Assembly: GCA_030592835.1 (NCBI GenBank) | Contig: JAUVIJ010000019.1 | Coordinates: forward strand, 1 to 14,493 | Length of the DNA: 14,493 nt | Direction: 5' to 3' | Source: Candidatus Cloacimonadota bacterium | GTDB lineage: Bacteria > Cloacimonadota > Cloacimonadia > Cloacimonadales > TCS61 | Shown here: positions 1-7,176 of the stretch, piece after piece | Position numbering within the stretch: position 1 is the stretch's first letter | How the letters are laid out: each line of letters opens with the position of its first letter | Notes under the pieces: generated by a model | Told to the model about the DNA's origin: nothing | Database searches by the model: none | Seen by the model: the letters and a program-made list of their open reading frames with translations, nothing else | Program-made: the position numbers and the translations under genes

Positions 1-236
1 CGCTAAAGGAAAAGAAAATAGCGGCTGCAGGTCTGGACGTATATTATAATGAACCAGAACTAACCCCTGGACTTAGCGAATTAACCAATGTTGTTTTAAC
101 CCCTCATACTGGTAGTGGCACGATCGAAAGCCGAACCGGAATGGGGATCATGGCCGCTGAAAACGCGATTGCAATACTTAAAGGCAGAAAACCTCTATCT
201 ATCGTAAATCCTGAAGTACTGAATGTGATAAAGTAA
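1..236 (+). CDS. D-isomer-specific 2-hydroxyacid dehydrogenase, C-terminal fragment
   Basis: Only the last 78 codons are in the window, read from base 3 to a TAA at 234-236. The protein is an NAD(P)-dependent dehydrogenase that interconverts a 2-oxoacid and a D-2-hydroxyacid. The family includes glyoxylate/hydroxypyruvate reductase and D-3-phosphoglycerate dehydrogenase. The visible piece is the end of the NAD-binding domain and the return to the catalytic domain: an AAAGLDVYYNEPE segment, then NVVLTPHTGSGT, whose His (fragment residue 35) matches the catalytic His of the family, then the final helix and a VNPEVLN tail. The lack of any ACT or other regulatory domain after the core fits the glyoxylate/hydroxypyruvate reductase type better than long SerA. 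The exact substrate cannot be decided from this piece. It converges on the minus-strand LPP20 gene, with 266 bp between the two stops. Confidence 0.9.
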   Translation, partial: LKEKKIAAAGLDVYYNEPELTPGLSELTNVVLTPHTGSGTIESRTGMGIMAAENAIAILKGRKPLSIVNPEVLNVIK

Positions 237-435
237 AAGTAATAATAGAATTCAGATTCTCTCTATCTTTGCTTATCCTAAATGTTTGTATATTAATTAG
301 TTATAACTATTCATTACTATAAATATTCTCAAACAATATGCGGAACAGATTACGCATTTCTAACCAGTAATTTATTAAGAGTTTTCAGGGAAGTTTATCT
401 AAAACCGCGCTGGTAGAAGGTTGCAAATAGCATCG

Positions 436-452
436 ATAAGCCTTAGGCTTAT
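436..452. repeat. Perfect 7-bp inverted repeat between convergent genes (possible weak terminator)
   Basis: ATAAGCC at 436-442 and GGCTTAT at 446-452 form a perfect stem around a 3-nt TTA loop, in the AT-rich 266-bp gap between two convergent genes. The position would suit a bidirectional terminator, but neither side has a good T-run (TATTACTCTTC on plus, CGATGCTATTT on minus), and it lies about 200 nt past the plus-strand stop. The rest of the gap (237-502) holds no gene or RNA that I recognise. Confidence 0.35.
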
Positions 453-502
453 TATTACTCTTCAATAAACCTCTAATGCATTATCTGAGTTAAAGAAGAA
501 CA

Positions 503-1861
503 TTATAATTTATCTATAAATTCTGGAATGATAAGATCTTCAAGTTTTGAACCGATATTGTTCAATGATTTCAGACCTGCTTTTTCACTATTGAGATCTA
601 TCCCCTTAATCTTACTCAGTAAGCTCTTGTAAATCTCCTGACCATTACTCATATCGGTAACAGATATATTAAGATCGGCATAAGCTGTGAACATGTTGTA
701 AGCACTTCCTCCTTCCCGGGTATCGACCTGGAGGACTATATAATAATCCGCAGCGGAGATGTCATCCGTGAAAGAATATCCATGATCCGCCAGGTTTTGT
801 TTCAACTGAGGTTCTACTTTTTTCAGGGTCAGGGCTTTTCCGTAATTGTTTTCTTCCACTTCAACATAAAAGGTCAATCCTGAAACTGACAGAATAACTT
901 TCGCCGCAGGAACCGGAAGGCTTTTAATGACATGTTGATAGAAAAAAGAAGTGCTGTCTTCTTTACTCAGCGAATAGAGATCCAGTTCCGCCTGTATTAT
1001 CTGCATCTTCTCACTGGATGAAATTCTACTGATATTGGTTCTTGCTATACCGGAACTGTTTGTCCAACCGGAAGTCACCAGTTCTCCTTCTCCTTTGAGA
1101 AAGAAAAACTTCAGCGGCAAATTAGCCAGTCCTGATTCTCCCCGGGGACTGTTATATATAAGATCGAATCGGATTGCCTCTTTCAGAGGTTTACCTATTT
1201 TAGCTTCCAGCTTAGCTTCCTGAGTACGGATGTTTATTCCTCCTACGATAGTAGAAATGGAAGAATAGATCTCGTTACTCAAATAGATCTCCTGTCCCTG
1301 ATATTCTACCAAAAGAGGTTCGGCAATGTACTTCTCGATCGGTCCCAGAGCCTGGATATAATTGATCAATGCCTGATCATAATCACCGTTATCTTCAGCT
1401 ATTCGAGCCTTATCATAAAAATCGAGTGCTAAACTGGTAGCCTTATCGATCTTTTTCATCAGGTTCAGTTTATATAGCTCTCGGGATAATCGATAGTAGA
1501 CCCAATATTCCTTTTTATTTTCCCAGGTGTCCACCAGTTCGTAATCTTCCAGTTCCGCCTGGGTAGCTGATCTGATCTGTGATTTGATCTCTTCTTCCAG
1601 TACTCCTGATTTTTCTACCACACTGGAAATGATCTCTCCGCTGATATTGACCACGATCTCGGAAGAGAGATTTTTCAGGGCTTCGTCCTTGGCAAACTGG
1701 ATATAATCACGTCCTTCATCCTGCTTCGAACCGATCCCGATACCGATATAATAATTACTTTCTATTGGTCTCTGTTTTACCCAGCCAGGTTTTTTTTTGG
1801 CTGAAAGTGGAAGTAATATTATCAATAGAATAATATATGTTAAAATTGTTTTCTTTTGCAT
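503..1861 (-). CDS. LPP20-domain exported envelope protein
   Basis: This 452-aa exported protein begins with a hydrophobic signal segment (residues about 5-21) and probable cleavage near Leu-Ser-Ala before KKK. There is no cysteine at the cleavage point, so unlike classic LPP20 it is not an obvious lipoprotein. Residues about 25-135 look like an LPP20 domain: PGWVKQRP, then YYIGIGIG, then a helix carrying AKDEALKNLSSEIVV. Residues about 143-175 resemble a single TPR-like hairpin (DNGDYDQALINYIQAL). Residues about 215-300 read as an Ig-like beta domain. The end (about 345-452) resembles the alpha/beta tail of LPP20/CsgG-associated proteins (LADHGYSF, AADYYIVLQV, then a beta-rich stretch). The start ATG has GGAG 5 nt upstream. 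It is the distal gene of the CsgG-OMP-LPP20 cluster, but a strong hairpin at 1882-1917 lies just upstream. Codons 22-24 are an A9 run. Function is unknown; the domain calls beyond LPP20 are tentative. Confidence 0.8.
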   Translation of the reverse strand: MQKKTILTYIILLIILLPLSAKKKPGWVKQRPIESNYYIGIGIGSKQDEGRDYIQFAKDEALKNLSSEIVVNISGEIISSVVEKSGVLEEEIKSQIRSATQAELEDYELVDTWENKKEYWVYYRLSRELYKLNLMKKIDKATSLALDFYDKARIAEDNGDYDQALINYIQALGPIEKYIAEPLLVEYQGQEIYLSNEIYSSISTIVGGINIRTQEAKLEAKIGKPLKEAIRFDLIYNSPRGESGLANLPLKFFFLKGEGELVTSGWTNSSGIARTNISRISSSEKMQIIQAELDLYSLSKEDSTSFFYQHVIKSLPVPAAKVILSVSGLTFYVEVEENNYGKALTLKKVEPQLKQNLADHGYSFTDDISAADYYIVLQVDTREGGSAYNMFTAYADLNISVTDMSNGQEIYKSLLSKIKGIDLNSEKAGLKSLNNIGSKLEDLIIPEFIDKL

Positions 1862-1881
1862 TTAAACTCCAACGAATAAAC

Positions 1882-1917
1882 AAAGGAAACCCTTATACTT
1901 TGATAAGGGTTTCCTTT
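1882..1917 (-). terminator. Perfect 15-bp hairpin after the OMP gene; terminator or attenuator
   Basis: AAAGGAAACCCTTAT (1882-1896) and ATAAGGGTTTCCTTT (1903-1917) are exact inverse complements around a 6-nt loop. On the minus strand the hairpin starts 14 nt after the outer-membrane-protein stop and is followed by CCTTTGTTTATT, a broken T-run. It ends 11 nt before the GGAG ribosome-binding site of the LPP20 gene. The geometry suits an intrinsic terminator with partial read-through, or an mRNA 3'-end stabiliser inside the operon. Confidence 0.75.
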
Positions 1918-1931
1918 TAAACATGTTTAAT

Positions 1932-3074
1932 TTACTCGAAATAAATTATACTGGATAAACCGAATATCATCTTAGAAGAAGTTGTTTTATTACCATCTTC
2001 AAAATCTATTTCATAACTCGAAAATGTAAAGGAAGTATCAAGAGCAAACCTTTGAAAAATCAAACCAGTACCAAAAGAAAAGCCAGACCCAACAATTTGA
2101 TCACCAACATTTCCTTCATCATCATATTCATTAATTGTTGTTGGTTCAGTGAAAAATCCTGCTCTAATCGGGATTACTGCAAAATCTTTTACAGCCAGAT
2201 ATTCAGCTCCTACTCTAAATTGATTTAAATCATCTTCACTTAAATCTACATCAGGATCATCATTATCATAAGTTATTTTACTATCTCCATATGCTCTCAT
2301 TTCATAATCTGCTGCAATTGTAAATAATTCTCCTAATCTAGATGAAATTCCAAATCCAATCATTGTCGGCATTTCCACTGTAACTTCTCTTCCTTCTTTC
2401 CAATCGATAATTAGTTCAAATGGTGATTTAAATGTTATACCGAATTTTATTGGCACTGGAGATTGTAAATTGTTGAGATCTATCATCGCCCCTGCACCAA
2501 AATTGAATCCGGAAAAATCAGCTTCTTCTTTCGATTTTTCAGAAAATTCATAGTTTGTTTCTATCTCCCAGGTACCATTCCAGATATTCGCAGCTGCACC
2601 AATAGAAAATAGAGGATGTAAAACAGCACCGAAACCAAATGTAAAAGTGTCTCCACCACCAGTTGATTCTTCTTCGTAATATTCATCCCACCAGATTCCT
2701 TCATCATAATAATAAAAATCTAGTTGCCTTTGGAATGCTAAAGCAGCTACTACTTTTGCTGCTCCCAATTTAAATGGATACGCTGCTCTAATGAAATGCT
2801 GTACAATGTGATCCTGGGATTCTTCGTCAGCTCCCTCCCTTTCATATTCCCAACTATCAATTATATAACGACCGACAAAAGATGCTTCCGGTCTTTCCAA
2901 GAGTGTCAAACCAGCCGGATTCCAAACGATAGCAGTAGCATCATCGGCCAAACCGATAAAGGCTCCGCCCATTCCAGCCGCTCTCGCTCCAGCGCCTGTT
3001 ATATTAAAATTCGCTTCAGCATTAATTAAAACTGCACAAACAGCAAAAATAAAAACAATAACACCTCTTTTCAT
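1932..3074 (-). CDS. FadL/UPF0164-like outer-membrane beta-barrel protein
   Basis: The 380-aa product has a signal peptide (residues 1-19, ending LINA before EANF) followed by the typical FadL/OMPP1/UPF0164 opening: GAGARAAGMGGAFIGLADDA, then TAIVWNPAGL (residues about 26-56). The rest is alternating beta-strand sequence with acidic loops (YYYDEGIWWDEYYEEE; DNDDPDVDLSEDD), as expected of a barrel of about 14 strands. It ends in an amphipathic strand, IYFE, where many barrel proteins end in Phe. The family carries hydrophobic compounds across the outer membrane, but related proteins in this phylum group are often orphan barrels of unknown cargo, so substrate is not assigned. The start has GGGAGG 5 nt upstream and lies 15 nt after the CsgG-like gene, so co-transcription is very likely. 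The middle and 3' parts look more AT-rich than both neighbours. Confidence 0.85.
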   Translation of the reverse strand: MKRGVIVFIFAVCAVLINAEANFNITGAGARAAGMGGAFIGLADDATAIVWNPAGLTLLERPEASFVGRYIIDSWEYEREGADEESQDHIVQHFIRAAYPFKLGAAKVVAALAFQRQLDFYYYDEGIWWDEYYEEESTGGGDTFTFGFGAVLHPLFSIGAAANIWNGTWEIETNYEFSEKSKEEADFSGFNFGAGAMIDLNNLQSPVPIKFGITFKSPFELIIDWKEGREVTVEMPTMIGFGISSRLGELFTIAADYEMRAYGDSKITYDNDDPDVDLSEDDLNQFRVGAEYLAVKDFAVIPIRAGFFTEPTTINEYDDEGNVGDQIVGSGFSFGTGLIFQRFALDTSFTFSSYEIDFEDGNKTTSSKMIFGLSSIIYFE

Positions 3075-3089
3075 AAAATCCTCCCTTTT

Positions 3090-4385
3090 CTATTTAACTA
3101 CGACTTTATCTCCTACATCAATCGAACCCTCTTTGCTCAGGATCCTGGCAGTAGCCAGTTTTTCCTGAACCTGGATCACGATCAGTTCACCCAGTTTGGA
3201 CACCTTTCTACCAAGTACTTCCTTGGTTATGGGATGAATAATGGTCTCGCCCTCCCGGAATGCAACACATTTGGTTCCTTTCCTGACACCGACATCACTG
3301 CCGATATCGAGATAAAGAAATTCGGGTTCCACATTAACTATATACCCTTCGACCAGAGGTAGATCATTGTAGATCATGATGGCTACGCTTTCAACCAGCT
3401 TTTCTATATTATCGATACTGGTATTACCGGTTGTCGCTTCCTTGGCAACGATAGTCTCACCGGTCTCAATATCTATTCCCCGGGCATTAACTTTGCCAAA
3501 ACCTATCTCCACGGTTATGGAACCCATGATGATAACATCGGCACCGACCAGCTTGCCGACTTCGATCGCTGTATCCTCATTCACCATACCGGAGAGGGTG
3601 AAAGCCTGTTCTTTCATGACTTCCTCTACAGCTCCCCGTTCGATTACACGGAACCTTCTCAGATTTACCAATTGGGTAACCAATTTCTGGGTCACTGTGT
3701 CTTTCAGATTGGCTCCTCCATCATTACTTCCCAGAGGCATTACGGCAATTGCCAGACGGGAACCGACCTGGGTGACCTTGTTGGGATCGTAAGTTAAGGC
3801 TCCTGTAGGTACTTTAGTGGTCTTGATCTGTAATTTTTCCTTTTCTTTCTCTTCTTTCTGTTTAGATGTGATCTTAGTGTCCTTTTTCTCTACTATTGTA
3901 AATTCCTTAACTTCTTTTTCTTTCTCTTTTTCTTTCTCCGCTTCCTGATCCGCTTTCATTACTTCAGCGATCACTTTTTCATCATCCAAGTTCAGAGGTC
4001 TACCATCATAAGTCATTCTGTCGATGTAGGAATTAGCCCGTTTTGATTTCTTATAGGCAACAGATAGTTGCAATTCTCCCATGGCATCGCTGTATTCATC
4101 AAGATTATAATAACAGATTCCCATTTCCCGATGAGGAAAATATTCTATGAACCTGGTTCCATAAGTCCGCTTTTTCTTCTTATCCTCAAATTCGAGTGAT
4201 ACGGAGCTTTTAAATTCCTCTATCGCCCGCAGCCAGTCATTCTTTTTCATGAAATCCTGACCTTTATCATAATAATTATAGAATTTTTCCGAAGCTGTTA
4301 ATCTCTGAGGTAAAAAAATAGAAAAAACAAGACAGAATAAAAGGGAAATAACAGTGATTCCGGGAAAGGACTTCTTCGTAAACAT
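3090..4385 (-). CDS. CsgG-family protein with N-terminal TPR-like and C-terminal FlgT_C-like regions
   Basis: This 431-aa exported protein has a modular build. Residues about 10-31 are a hydrophobic signal segment. Residues 33-125 are helical and TPR-like (FMKKNDWLRAIEEFKSSV; YYNLDEYSDAMGELQLS). Residues 138-195 are a Lys/Glu-rich, probably coiled-coil or disordered linker. Residues about 207-340 match the CsgG fold (LAIAVMPLGSND; LVNLRRFRVIERGAVEEVMKEQ; VGKLVGADVIIMGSITVE; IDIETGETIVAKEATTG). The last 85 residues (VEGYIVNVEPEFLYLDIGSD, GVRKGTKCVAFREGE) resemble the C-terminal domain of flagellar protein FlgT. CsgG itself is an outer-membrane export pore for curli, but this protein has no lipobox and no curli genes beside it, so a pore is not assumed. 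GAGGTG lies 8 nt before the ATG. It is the first gene of the minus-strand cluster. A more GC-rich composition than the following barrel gene is visible by eye. Confidence 0.85.
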   Translation of the reverse strand: MFTKKSFPGITVISLLFCLVFSIFLPQRLTASEKFYNYYDKGQDFMKKNDWLRAIEEFKSSVSLEFEDKKKKRTYGTRFIEYFPHREMGICYYNLDEYSDAMGELQLSVAYKKSKRANSYIDRMTYDGRPLNLDDEKVIAEVMKADQEAEKEKEKEKEVKEFTIVEKKDTKITSKQKEEKEKEKLQIKTTKVPTGALTYDPNKVTQVGSRLAIAVMPLGSNDGGANLKDTVTQKLVTQLVNLRRFRVIERGAVEEVMKEQAFTLSGMVNEDTAIEVGKLVGADVIIMGSITVEIGFGKVNARGIDIETGETIVAKEATTGNTSIDNIEKLVESVAIMIYNDLPLVEGYIVNVEPEFLYLDIGSDVGVRKGTKCVAFREGETIIHPITKEVLGRKVSKLGELIVIQVQEKLATARILSKEGSIDVGDKVVVK

Positions 4386-4556
4386 AACCTTATCACCTCT
4401 TTATATTAATAATGCAGGAACTTAAACAACATAATTACGCACTTTATCAAAAAATGAGACAAAATATAATTAAGTCAATATTATTCTCAGTAATCTCTAG
4501 TATTCATAACAAGATTGAAATAAACATACATATTTTATCATTAATCATGAGAACCG

Positions 4557-4586
4557 TTGACAATTTTCTTGAATACTAAAGATAGT
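4557..4586 (+). promoter_or_regulatory. Candidate sigma-70-type promoter for the glycogen phosphorylase operon
   Basis: A perfect -35 box TTGACA (4557-4562) is followed, after 18 bp, by GATAGT (4581-4586, four of six matches to TATAAT). Transcription would start near 4593, just before the AGGAGG ribosome-binding site at 4596-4601, leaving a very short leader. It sits in the 223-bp divergent gap between the envelope cluster and the glycogen genes. I could not pick a convincing minus-strand promoter in the same gap. Confidence 0.45.
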
Positions 4587-4608
4587 CACCAAAGCAGGAG
4601 GTTGAAAA

Positions 4609-7164
4609 ATGAAAAATAACATTAAATTTAAAAATTTCTATGTGAAACCTCAAATGCCGGAGAAATTGAACAATTTAATGGAACTGGCTCAAAATATATG
4701 GTCTACCTGGGATTCCGATGCTTATAATCTTTTCAGTCGAATCGATCCTATTGTGTTCCGTTCTGTGAATCACAATCCTATAAGATTACTACAGCAAATA
4801 CCAGCAGACCAATTGCAGGATCTTGCTCAAGACAGTGGATTTATCAACGAATTGGATCAGGTATATCATAAATTCCGGTCATATCTCAATTTTACAGGAT
4901 ATTACAGGGATCAGGATGAAAAGAGAAAAGATTTCGATGATGATCTCACAATAGCCTATTTATCGATGGAGTATGGATTGCATGAGTCTTTACCCATATA
5001 TTCCGGTGGTCTGGGAGTCTTATCGGGGGATCACCTCAAAGTCGCATCTGATCTTGGTTTACCTCTTATCGGATTTGGGCTTTTATATCGCTATGGTTAT
5101 TTTTCTCAGAAAATCAATCTGGATGGAACTCAGAAAGAAGTTTATATAGAAAATCAATGGCATTCTCAACCTGTACAGAAGGTTAAAGACGATCTGGGAA
5201 ATGACCTTATCCTAAAAATAATGATCCGCAACGATCCTGTCATGGTCAAAGCCTGGAAGATCGAAGTCGGTAAGATCTCGCTTTATCTTCTGGATACGAA
5301 TTTACAGATTAATAATGAAAAATACCGAAAAATCACGGATTATCTATATGTTTCCGACAGAGAAACACGTCTATTACAAGAGATTGTACTTGCCTTTGGC
5401 TCTTTTGAGTTAATGCAGAAGCTGAACATCGAACCTAAAATATTCCATCTGAACGAAGGTCACAATGCTTTTATGATCCTCAGAAGACTCAAACATTTTA
5501 TCAAGGAAAAGGGATTTAATTTTGAAGAAGCAGCAAAACTTATCAGGAAAAGCACGGTATTCACAACTCACACCCCGGTTCCTGCAGGTAATGAAGAATT
5601 CGAACTGAAACTTGTTAAATACTATCTCAATGATGAGATCACTACGACCGGTCTGAACTTTGAAAGTTTTTTCAAGTTCGGACAAACTGACAGAAATGAT
5701 CATTTTTCCATGTCTGCACTGGCGATTCGGTTTTCCAAGTTCATTAACGGTGTTTCCAAGCTCCACAGCCAGATATCTCGCCAGATGTGGCACAATCTCT
5801 ATCCCGAATTATACGAGGATGAGGTTCCAATCCGGGCTATAACCAACGGTGTTCATATCCAGAGCTGGCTCAGCAGACCGATGACCAAGATCTTTGACAG
5901 GTATCTCGGACCTGATTATCAGCATATGGCGGAGGAAAAAGGTAACTGGGAAAATATTCTGACAATACCCGATGACGAGATCTGGCAGGCTCATCAACTT
6001 CGCAAGGAACAGACAATCAGTTTTATCAGGAACAGATTAAAAAACAGTCTTATCTATACCGAACAGAGCTCTTCCAGTCAACAGATTATCACCAAAGTAC
6101 TGAACAGCGATCATCTTATAGTTGGATTTGCCAGAAGATTTGCCTCATATAAAAGGGCAAATCTGATCCTCAAGGACAAACAAAGATTGTTGCAATTGAT
6201 AAAGCACTCGACTCGGCCAGTACAATTTGTATTCGCCGGTAAATCTCATCCCGCAGATGATAAAGGTAAGGCAATGATCAAGGAAATCATCGATTTTGCC
6301 AGAGAGAATAATGTTCAGGGTCAGTTTGTTTTTGTAGAAAATTATGATATGAATATTGCCAGACATCTGGTTCAGGGAGTGGACGTCTGGTTGAACAATC
6401 CCGTCAAACCCCTGGAAGCAAGTGGGACTTCAGGAATGAAAGCCGGTATGAATGGAGTTATCAATCTCAGCATTCTGGATGGTTGGTGGCCGGAATGTTA
6501 TCAACCTGAAAACGGCTGGGCTATTATCTCAGGGGAAAATATTGAAGATCAGGATGTCAGAGAAACTCTAGAAGCAAATGAGCTCTATGACCTTCTGGAA
6601 AACGAGATATCACAACTCTATTATAATCGTGACCAGAACGGACTTCCTCTGGACTGGATCCGGAAGATGAAATACTCGATCAGGGATGTGGGCAGAGGAT
6701 TTAACGTTCACAGGATGCTGCGAAATTACCTGGATGATTTTTATCTTCCCAGTTCCAAAATCACCGATACTCTGAAAGCAAAGGATCATGAAAAACTGCA
6801 CAAGATCAATGATATAGAGACTAAACTAAAAGTTTACTGGGAAAAAATCACTTTTGATAAGGTAAAGATGAATTTCGATGAGAATAAAATACTCACAACC
6901 GGGAGTAAAATTCAGGTGCAGGCTTTATTGAATATCGATGGTGCATCTCAGGATCTGCTGCAAGTTGAATTTTTCTATTTACTTAGTCAAAGCAACTACA
7001 GGATCTTACCTCTAAAATTCATTCGTATGGAATCAGACTCCAAAGCTATGTATGAAGGTAATTTCAAAATCTCAGGAGCGGGAAGACAGGGTTTTAATAT
7101 CCGGATCAGGCCTAAAACATGCTGTTCCAGGGAGTTTTTCGATTATATCAAGTGGTATTATTAA
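4609..7164 (+). CDS. glgP: Alpha-glucan (glycogen/maltodextrin) phosphorylase, DUF3417 type
   Basis: The enzyme removes glucose from the non-reducing ends of alpha-1,4-glucans with phosphate, giving glucose-1-phosphate, using pyridoxal phosphate (PLP) in the cytoplasm. At 851 aa it fits the GT35 branch that carries an N-terminal DUF3417 domain (residues about 12-115: PEKLNNLMELAQNIWSTWDS, then HNPIRLL), seen in Thermotoga, mycobacteria and many anaerobes. The core shows SMEYGLHESLPIYSGGLGVL with SGDHLK, HLNEGHNAF (280-285 HLNEGH), a TTHTPVPAGNEEF segment, FARRFASYKRANL, and EASGTSGMKAGMNG with the PLP lysine at residue 611. The last 130 residues are a beta-rich domain (about 720-851) normal for this branch. 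The start is fixed by AGGAGG 7 nt upstream. Nothing seems truncated. The GH13 gene begins 12 nt after the stop, so the two are probably one transcript. The symbol is a family name; preference for glycogen or short maltodextrins cannot be read. Confidence 0.95.
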   Translation: MKNNIKFKNFYVKPQMPEKLNNLMELAQNIWSTWDSDAYNLFSRIDPIVFRSVNHNPIRLLQQIPADQLQDLAQDSGFINELDQVYHKFRSYLNFTGYYRDQDEKRKDFDDDLTIAYLSMEYGLHESLPIYSGGLGVLSGDHLKVASDLGLPLIGFGLLYRYGYFSQKINLDGTQKEVYIENQWHSQPVQKVKDDLGNDLILKIMIRNDPVMVKAWKIEVGKISLYLLDTNLQINNEKYRKITDYLYVSDRETRLLQEIVLAFGSFELMQKLNIEPKIFHLNEGHNAFMILRRLKHFIKEKGFNFEEAAKLIRKSTVFTTHTPVPAGNEEFELKLVKYYLNDEITTTGLNFESFFKFGQTDRNDHFSMSALAIRFSKFINGVSKLHSQISRQMWHNLYPELYEDEVPIRAITNGVHIQSWLSRPMTKIFDRYLGPDYQHMAEEKGNWENILTIPDDEIWQAHQLRKEQTISFIRNRLKNSLIYTEQSSSSQQIITKVLNSDHLIVGFARRFASYKRANLILKDKQRLLQLIKHSTRPVQFVFAGKSHPADDKGKAMIKEIIDFARENNVQGQFVFVENYDMNIARHLVQGVDVWLNNPVKPLEASGTSGMKAGMNGVINLSILDGWWPECYQPENGWAIISGENIEDQDVRETLEANELYDLLENEISQLYYNRDQNGLPLDWIRKMKYSIRDVGRGFNVHRMLRNYLDDFYLPSSKITDTLKAKDHEKLHKINDIETKLKVYWEKITFDKVKMNFDENKILTTGSKIQVQALLNIDGASQDLLQVEFFYLLSQSNYRILPLKFIRMESDSKAMYEGNFKISGAGRQGFNIRIRPKTCCSREFFDYIKWYY

Positions 7165-7176
7165 TAATCAGGTATT

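Noticed and set aside
298..309. Perfect 12-bp palindrome TAGTTATAACTA in the first intergenic gap
   Set aside because: A short AT-only-type palindrome in AT-rich DNA between two convergent stops is likely chance, and no promoter is needed there.
3376..3792. A 138-codon plus-strand open frame
   Set aside because: It lies fully antisense to the CsgG-like gene, whose family motifs are clear; the translated sequence is Ser/Pro/Thr-rich, as expected of a shadow frame.
3836..3945. Long pyrimidine-rich stretch on plus, possibly a repeat or regulatory tract
   Set aside because: It is explained by the coding of the Lys/Glu-rich linker on the minus strand.
4473..4478. Minus-strand TTGACT as a -35 box for the envelope cluster
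   Set aside because: At 17-18 bp spacing the -10 position reads ATTTTT or TTTTTT, so no convincing promoter results.
5410..5793. A 127-codon minus-strand open frame
   Set aside because: It is antisense to conserved phosphorylase motifs such as HLNEGH, with no family signal of its own.
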